Of a stretch of DNA of 64,000 bases, positions 59,679-64,000 are shown in pieces. The notes under the pieces are model-generated. The model saw nothing but the letters and a program-made list of their open reading frames with translations, was not told the origin of the DNA and did no database searches. The DNA is from Histophilus somni. Its GTDB lineage: Bacteria; Pseudomonadota; Gammaproteobacteria; Enterobacterales; Pasteurellaceae. The position numbers were made by a program, and so were the translations under genes. Each line of letters opens with the position of its first letter. The first letter of the stretch is position 1. The stretch lies in contig NZ_JACHGQ010000001.1 of assembly GCF_014202395.1 (NCBI RefSeq), positions 124,001 to 188,000 on the forward strand, read 5' to 3'.

Positions 59679-60401
59679 TTACCAATTAAATATTTTGAAT
59701 AACAATTTCCATTGCTCATCTAAATCAGCAACAATTTCTATTGTTTCATTAGTTACCGGATGTTGAAAACAAAGTTTTTCAGCATGTAACATTAACCTGC
59801 TTACACCAAGATTTTGACTGAAAGCCCGATTTTGGTGTAAATCACCATATTGAGTATCACCCAAAATAGGATGAAAAATATGCTTTAAATGGCGACGTAA
59901 TTGATGCTTACGTCCCGTATAAGGCATTAAACGTACAAGTGAATAGCGGGAAGAGCTATAACGCCCTACGCCATAAGGCATTTCAACGGTTTTTAAACCA
60001 TAATAATCCGTTATTGCATCTTGCAGTTCTTCTTTTCGACTAAATTTATCTGCAATTTTGTCCAGTTGCACTTTAAGCGGATAATCAATTCGTTGAGCAT
60101 CGCTCAAATAACCACGAACTATCGCCAAATAGCTTTTTTTCACTTGTTTTAATTCAAATTGTGAACATAATAAATTAGCAATTCCAGCATTTAAGGCAAA
60201 AAGTAAAACACCTGATGTTGGACGATCTAAACGATGAATAGGAAAAACATGTTGACTAATTTGATCTCGTAAAGTTTGCATGACAAATTGAGTTTCATGA
60301 CGATCTAGCCAACTGCGGTGAACCAACATTCCGGCAGGTTTATTCACTACAACGAGAAACTCATCTTGATATAAAATATCCAATTCTATTGGCTCTGACA
60401 T
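59679..60401 (-). CDS. truC: tRNA pseudouridine(65) synthase
   Basis: 240-aa RluA-family pseudouridine synthase. The catalytic Asp is in [13 protein letters not shown]. The [18 protein letters not shown] segment is typical of TruC. Overlaps yqcC by 16 bases, the same pair order as in E. coli. Confidence 0.94.
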   Translation of the reverse strand: MSEPIELDILYQDEFLVVVNKPAGMLVHRSWLDRHETQFVMQTLRDQISQHVFPIHRLDRPTSGVLLFALNAGIANLLCSQFELKQVKKSYLAIVRGYLSDAQRIDYPLKVQLDKIADKFSRKEELQDAITDYYGLKTVEMPYGVGRYSSSRYSLVRLMPYTGRKHQLRRHLKHIFHPILGDTQYGDLHQNRAFSQNLGVSRLMLHAEKLCFQHPVTNETIEIVADLDEQWKLLFKIFNW

Positions 60402-60700
60402 AATTTCTCAATTTCATGAATAGGCTGTAGTAGGTCATTTAATCCATCAAGATCTTTTAATGCTTCTTCGATATAAGGTGTAATTGCCATTTTATACGGT
60501 AAAGATTGTTGACCCTCCAGCAATGCATACATACGAGGGATAAAAACCCACTGTAACCATTCATTAGCACTCATAGTATCCATAGAAAAAGGGGCGGTGC
60601 TTGAAAAAGCCTGTTCATCGGGCGGAAAGGATTGCCATAATTCTAAGTCCTGCATAATTTTTTGTAACGCTTGTAAGTGCGTTTTGATTTCAATTTTCAT
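60386..60700 (-). CDS. yqcC: YqcC family protein (DUF446)
   Basis: 104-aa cytoplasmic helical protein of unknown function. ELWQSFPPDEQAFSSTAPFSMDTMSANEWLQWVFIPRM is the conserved block. Start of a small minus-strand group yqcC-truC-yoaH-cspD. Confidence 0.91.
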   Translation of the reverse strand: MKIEIKTHLQALQKIMQDLELWQSFPPDEQAFSSTAPFSMDTMSANEWLQWVFIPRMYALLEGQQSLPYKMAITPYIEEALKDLDGLNDLLQPIHEIEKLCQSQ

Positions 60701-60785
60701 GCGTTATATTCCAAAATAAAAAGCGGTATTCTATGCAAATTAATTATGTTAATCTACCCTTTCGAATAATCATCAAACAATAAAT

Positions 60786-61574
60786 ATGTATCTAGTTGAA
60801 GTATTTTTTACCTATCGACAACCTCAAAAATTGCCAATTAGTAATATTTCTTATCTAATTAATCAAATTATTGAGCAATGGCGTTATAACGGACAAATTA
60901 TTGGACGTGAAATTCCATTATTTGTTGCAGTTCAAAATAATGAAGAGGGATTTGCATTGCGAGTAACTTGTCCAGAACAGCAAAGTTTGTTACCTACATT
61001 CAATAACATACAAGTAGATAAAGCCCTTGAACAAGCAAAAAGTGCGGGGATTTTTTTTGATAGTTTTCAAATCATTGCGGATGATTTAAATTCAGATATA
61101 ACTTACTCAAAAGAGGTAGCGACTTGGCAAGTGTTGTATACAACGTACTTGCAGTCTTGTTCTCCGCTACATAGCGGTGATAATTTATTGCCCATTCCAT
61201 TATATAAACAATTTAAAAACATACCGCACTTGAGTATGGATATTATTAAATGGCAAGAAAATTGGCAGGCTTGTGATCAATTGCAAATGAACGGTTCAAT
61301 TTTAGAGCAACAAGCACTGTATGAAATCAGTGATTTCAATAGTCATTTAACTAAACACGGCTATTATCTGACTCAAGAAATTGAAAAACATACCGGTATT
61401 CCCACTTTTTATTATCTTTATCGCATTGGCGGTGATGATCTGCAAAGTGAACAACAACGCTTATGTCCTAATTGTCAGCAAAAATGGCATTTAGATAAAC
61501 CGTTATTTAATCTCTTTCATTTTAAATGTGATCATTGTCGCCTAGTTTCCAATTTATCTTGGCATTGGCAATAA
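60786..61574 (+). CDS. Zinc-ribbon protein (DUF2310)
   Basis: 262 aa. The C-terminal zinc ribbon CPNC-17 residues-CDHC (RLCPNCQQKWHLDKPLFNLF...FKCDHCRLVSNLSW) follows a long N-terminal domain of unknown role. DUF2310 proteins are annotated only as Zn-ribbon-containing. It starts 85 bases after the yqcC start on the other strand and is 15 bases upstream of queF, so likely cotranscribed with queF and ppnN. Confidence 0.82.
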   Translation: MYLVEVFFTYRQPQKLPISNISYLINQIIEQWRYNGQIIGREIPLFVAVQNNEEGFALRVTCPEQQSLLPTFNNIQVDKALEQAKSAGIFFDSFQIIADDLNSDITYSKEVATWQVLYTTYLQSCSPLHSGDNLLPIPLYKQFKNIPHLSMDIIKWQENWQACDQLQMNGSILEQQALYEISDFNSHLTKHGYYLTQEIEKHTGIPTFYYLYRIGGDDLQSEQQRLCPNCQQKWHLDKPLFNLFHFKCDHCRLVSNLSWHWQ

Positions 61575-61589
61575 CAAAAAGGATGAATC

Positions 61590-62429
61590 ATGCAATACCA
61601 TGACCAAAGTTTACAAACATTAAAATTAGGAAAAAAAACAGAATATATCTCTACTTACGACCACACTTTATTACAAGCGGTACCACGCAAACTTAACCGA
61701 GATGATTTAGGTATTAGTACAAAACAGCCCTTTAGCTTCGGTGCGGATATTTGGACGGCCTATGAAATTTCTTGGCTAAATTTAAAAGGTGTTCCTCAAG
61801 TTGCTATTGCTGATGTTGAAATTGATTATCAAAGTGAAAATCTGATTGAATCAAAAAGTTTTAAACTTTATTTAAATAGTTTTAATCAAAGTCAGTTTGA
61901 AAATCTACAACAGGTTGAACAAATACTGCAACAAGATTTAATAAAATGTGCAAAAGGGCAAGTAAAAGTGCGGTTAAATTCGTTACAGAATTATGCTCAA
62001 CAACTCATCGCTACTCTACAAGGTGAATGTATTGATGAACAAGATATTGAAATACGATGCTATGAATTTGATCCAAATTTATTAGAAAATTGCACCAACA
62101 AGCAATGGGTCGAAGAAAAATTAGTCAGCCATTTGCTGAAATCAAATTGCCTAATTACCAATCAACCGGATTGGGGAACTGTGCAAATTCATTATATTGG
62201 TAACCAAATAAACAGAGAAAAACTCTTGCGTTATCTTATTTCCTTTCGACAACACAATGAATTTCATGAACAATGTGTAGAGCGTATTTTCTGTGATCTG
62301 ATGAAATTTGCACAACCTGAAAAACTGAGTGTTTATGCTCGATATACACGAAGAGGCGGATTGGATATTAATCCATTTCGTTCCAATTTTGAGCCTATTC
62401 CACTTAACCAGCGTCTTGCACGCCAATAA
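61590..62429 (+). CDS. queF: NADPH-dependent 7-cyano-7-deazaguanine reductase
   Basis: Reduces preQ0 to preQ1 in queuosine tRNA modification. 279-aa bimodular (YqcD-type) enzyme. The catalytic Cys is residue 187 in [19 protein letters not shown], with the Asp eight residues later. AAGGATG precedes the ATG by a few bases. Same strand as ppnN. Confidence 0.95.
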   Translation: MQYHDQSLQTLKLGKKTEYISTYDHTLLQAVPRKLNRDDLGISTKQPFSFGADIWTAYEISWLNLKGVPQVAIADVEIDYQSENLIESKSFKLYLNSFNQSQFENLQQVEQILQQDLIKCAKGQVKVRLNSLQNYAQQLIATLQGECIDEQDIEIRCYEFDPNLLENCTNKQWVEEKLVSHLLKSNCLITNQPDWGTVQIHYIGNQINREKLLRYLISFRQHNEFHEQCVERIFCDLMKFAQPEKLSVYARYTRRGGLDINPFRSNFEPIPLNQRLARQ

Positions 62430-62441
62430 AAAGGAACTTTT

Positions 62442-63824
62442 ATGAAAAATATACATTATGTTAATCCCAAAGGAAGCATGGATCAACTTTCACACATGGA
62501 AGTTGAACAACTAGCTAAAAAAGCTAAAAGTAAACTTTATCAACTTTATCGTAATTGTTCGTTAGCCGTATTAAACTCGGGTGCAATTACAGATGACAGT
62601 CGTGAGCTATTAAGTAAATATCCTGATTTTGATATTAACTTGGTAGCAAAAGAACGTGGCATTGCCTTAGAATTGCATAATCCACCAGAAAATGCTTTTG
62701 TTGATAATAAAATGATTAAAAATATTCAATATCATTTATTCGCTGTGTTACGTGATATTTTATTTGTTAATGTATTAAATCAACGCATTAACCCTTGTGA
62801 TATTCAAGATAGTAAACATATCACTAACCAAGTCTTCGCCATTTTACGCAATGCTAAGGCCCTAATTAACGGTGAGCAACCAAATTTAGTCGTTTGCTGG
62901 GGAGGGCATTCAATTAACCAAATAGAGTATCAATATTGCCGTTCTGTAGGTTTAGAACTTGGACATCGTGAGTTGAATATTATCACGGGCTGTGGAGCGG
63001 GTGTAATGGAAGCACCCATGAAAGGTGCAACCATTGGTCATGCAAATCAACGCTATAAACAAAGTCGTTTTATTGGTATTACAGAACCATCTATTATTGC
63101 TTCCGAGCCTCCAAATCCAATTGTGAACGAACTTATTATTATGCCTGATATTGAAAAACGTCTAGAAGCATTTGTGCGTATGGGACATGGGATTATTATT
63201 TTCCCCGGCGGTCCTGGAACTTTTGAAGAATTCCTTTATATTTTAGGCATTAAACTCAATCCAAATAACTATGCCCAACATCTTCCGCTTATCTTAACCG
63301 GTCCAAAAGAAAGTGCGGCTTACTTTGCTTCTATTGATCAATTTATTGGTGATACATTGGGATCTGAAGCACAATCTTTATATAAAATTATCATTGATGA
63401 TCCGGTTTCAGTTGCTCGCCATATAAATAATGCTATGCGCGACATCCAAAAATCACGTTATGAAAAAAATGAGTCGTATTATTTCAACTGGTCATTAGAA
63501 ATTACTGCTGAATTTCAAAAACCGTTTATCCCAACTCATGAAAACATGGCAAATTTAGCTTTACATTTTGACCAATCTAAAGTTGATTTAGCTGCTAATT
63601 TACGCCGAGTTTTCTCAGGAATTGTAGCGGGAAATATCAAACCAGATACTCAAGATAAAATTACAGAATTAGGAAAATTCAAACTAAAAGGTGATCCCGT
63701 ATTAATGGAAAAAGTCGACAATTTATTGCAAGATTTCATCAACCAGCACAGAATGAAATTACCTGGAGGTGATGCTTATGAACCTTGCTATGAAATAGAA
63801 AACCAAGGAAAACTACCTAAATAG
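62442..63824 (+). CDS. ppnN: Pyrimidine/purine nucleotide 5'-monophosphate nucleosidase
   Basis: Cleaves nucleoside monophosphates to base and ribose 5-phosphate (YgdH family, regulated by (p)ppGpp in E. coli). 460 aa. The LOG-type motif is [16 protein letters not shown] near residue 250, and [14 protein letters not shown] is the Rossmann-like part. AAGGAAC lies 7 bases before the ATG. Confidence 0.94.
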   Translation: MKNIHYVNPKGSMDQLSHMEVEQLAKKAKSKLYQLYRNCSLAVLNSGAITDDSRELLSKYPDFDINLVAKERGIALELHNPPENAFVDNKMIKNIQYHLFAVLRDILFVNVLNQRINPCDIQDSKHITNQVFAILRNAKALINGEQPNLVVCWGGHSINQIEYQYCRSVGLELGHRELNIITGCGAGVMEAPMKGATIGHANQRYKQSRFIGITEPSIIASEPPNPIVNELIIMPDIEKRLEAFVRMGHGIIIFPGGPGTFEEFLYILGIKLNPNNYAQHLPLILTGPKESAAYFASIDQFIGDTLGSEAQSLYKIIIDDPVSVARHINNAMRDIQKSRYEKNESYYFNWSLEITAEFQKPFIPTHENMANLALHFDQSKVDLAANLRRVFSGIVAGNIKPDTQDKITELGKFKLKGDPVLMEKVDNLLQDFINQHRMKLPGGDAYEPCYEIENQGKLPK

Positions 63825-63888
63825 ATCAAATATAAACAATTGCAAATTTATTTGTTTATTAAAGGAAAAAACTTAGGTTCATAAAAGT

Positions 63889-63912
63889 AAGGCGAGTATT
63901 GATTATTCGCCT
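63889..63912 (+). terminator. Terminator after ppnN
   Basis: AAGGCGA-GTA and TAT-TCGCCTT pair around a short loop and run into TTGTTTGT. The remaining bases to the window end carry only a USS at about 63985. Confidence 0.72.
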
Positions 63913-64000
63913 TTGTTTGTATTGATCTGACGGCTAATTTCTTAACCCTACCCCACGACTAATTAGATAGTATGCCAAGCCATAAAGTGCGGTAATAAAT

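Overview
This window looks like the chromosome of a Pasteurellaceae bacterium. The sequence is AT-rich. The 9-mer AAGTGCGGT (the Haemophilus-influenzae-type DNA uptake signal, USS) recurs dozens of times on both strands, often as inverted pairs at gene ends. The gene content (FNR, MukBEF, MatP, IhfA, PheST, QueF, a bimodular glycogen operon) is gammaproteobacterial. I cannot fix the genus. No rRNA, tRNA or CRISPR array was seen.

Region 1 (1-6.8 kb): the 3' part of glnS, then a Fur-box promoter driving a TonB-dependent receptor and an M16 zinc-protease lipoprotein, a pair resembling the protease-coupled import systems YddB/PqqL and FusA/FusC. The receptor frame is broken at a run of eight Gs. 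One extra G restores it, so this may be a phase-variable gene caught in the OFF state. Region 2 (6.8-19.4 kb): ycgN and a complete glycogen operon malQ-glgB-glgX-glgC-glgA-glgP with a CRP-like site upstream. GlgB carries an unusual lysine-rich C-terminal tail. Region 3 (19.5-31.2 kb): housekeeping genes: pepN, rnm (yciV), usg-accD-folC, convergent uspE and fnr, infC-rpmI-rplT (infC starting at AUU), a DedA protein and rplY with a structured leader.

Region 4 (31.2-44.4 kb) is the accessory region: a gene-poor stretch, a frameshifted small gene, a HAD-type small protein, sbcB, and a type I restriction-modification locus on the minus strand (hsdM, a Fic protein, hsdS, a REP-associated transposase (RAYT), hsdR). 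This locus is full of repeats: two families of GTAG/GGAG-headed REP palindromes, one lying inside the transposase reading frame; a 12-bp repeat in the hsdS linker of the kind that changes spacer length in EcoR124-type enzymes; a duplicated hsdS 5' end; and a 42-bp iteron array in front of the Fic gene. A DMT permease and a DUF5655-type putative nuclease follow.

Region 5 (44.4-64 kb): mukF-mukE-mukB, ttcA, pheS-(secreted protein)-pheT-ihfA, a Lon-like protease, matP with a near-perfect matS-like palindrome in its own leader, cspD, yoaH, truC, yqcC, a zinc-ribbon protein, queF and ppnN. MukBEF (condensin) and MatP (which excludes MukBEF from the Ter region in E. coli) are thus only about 7.5 kb apart.
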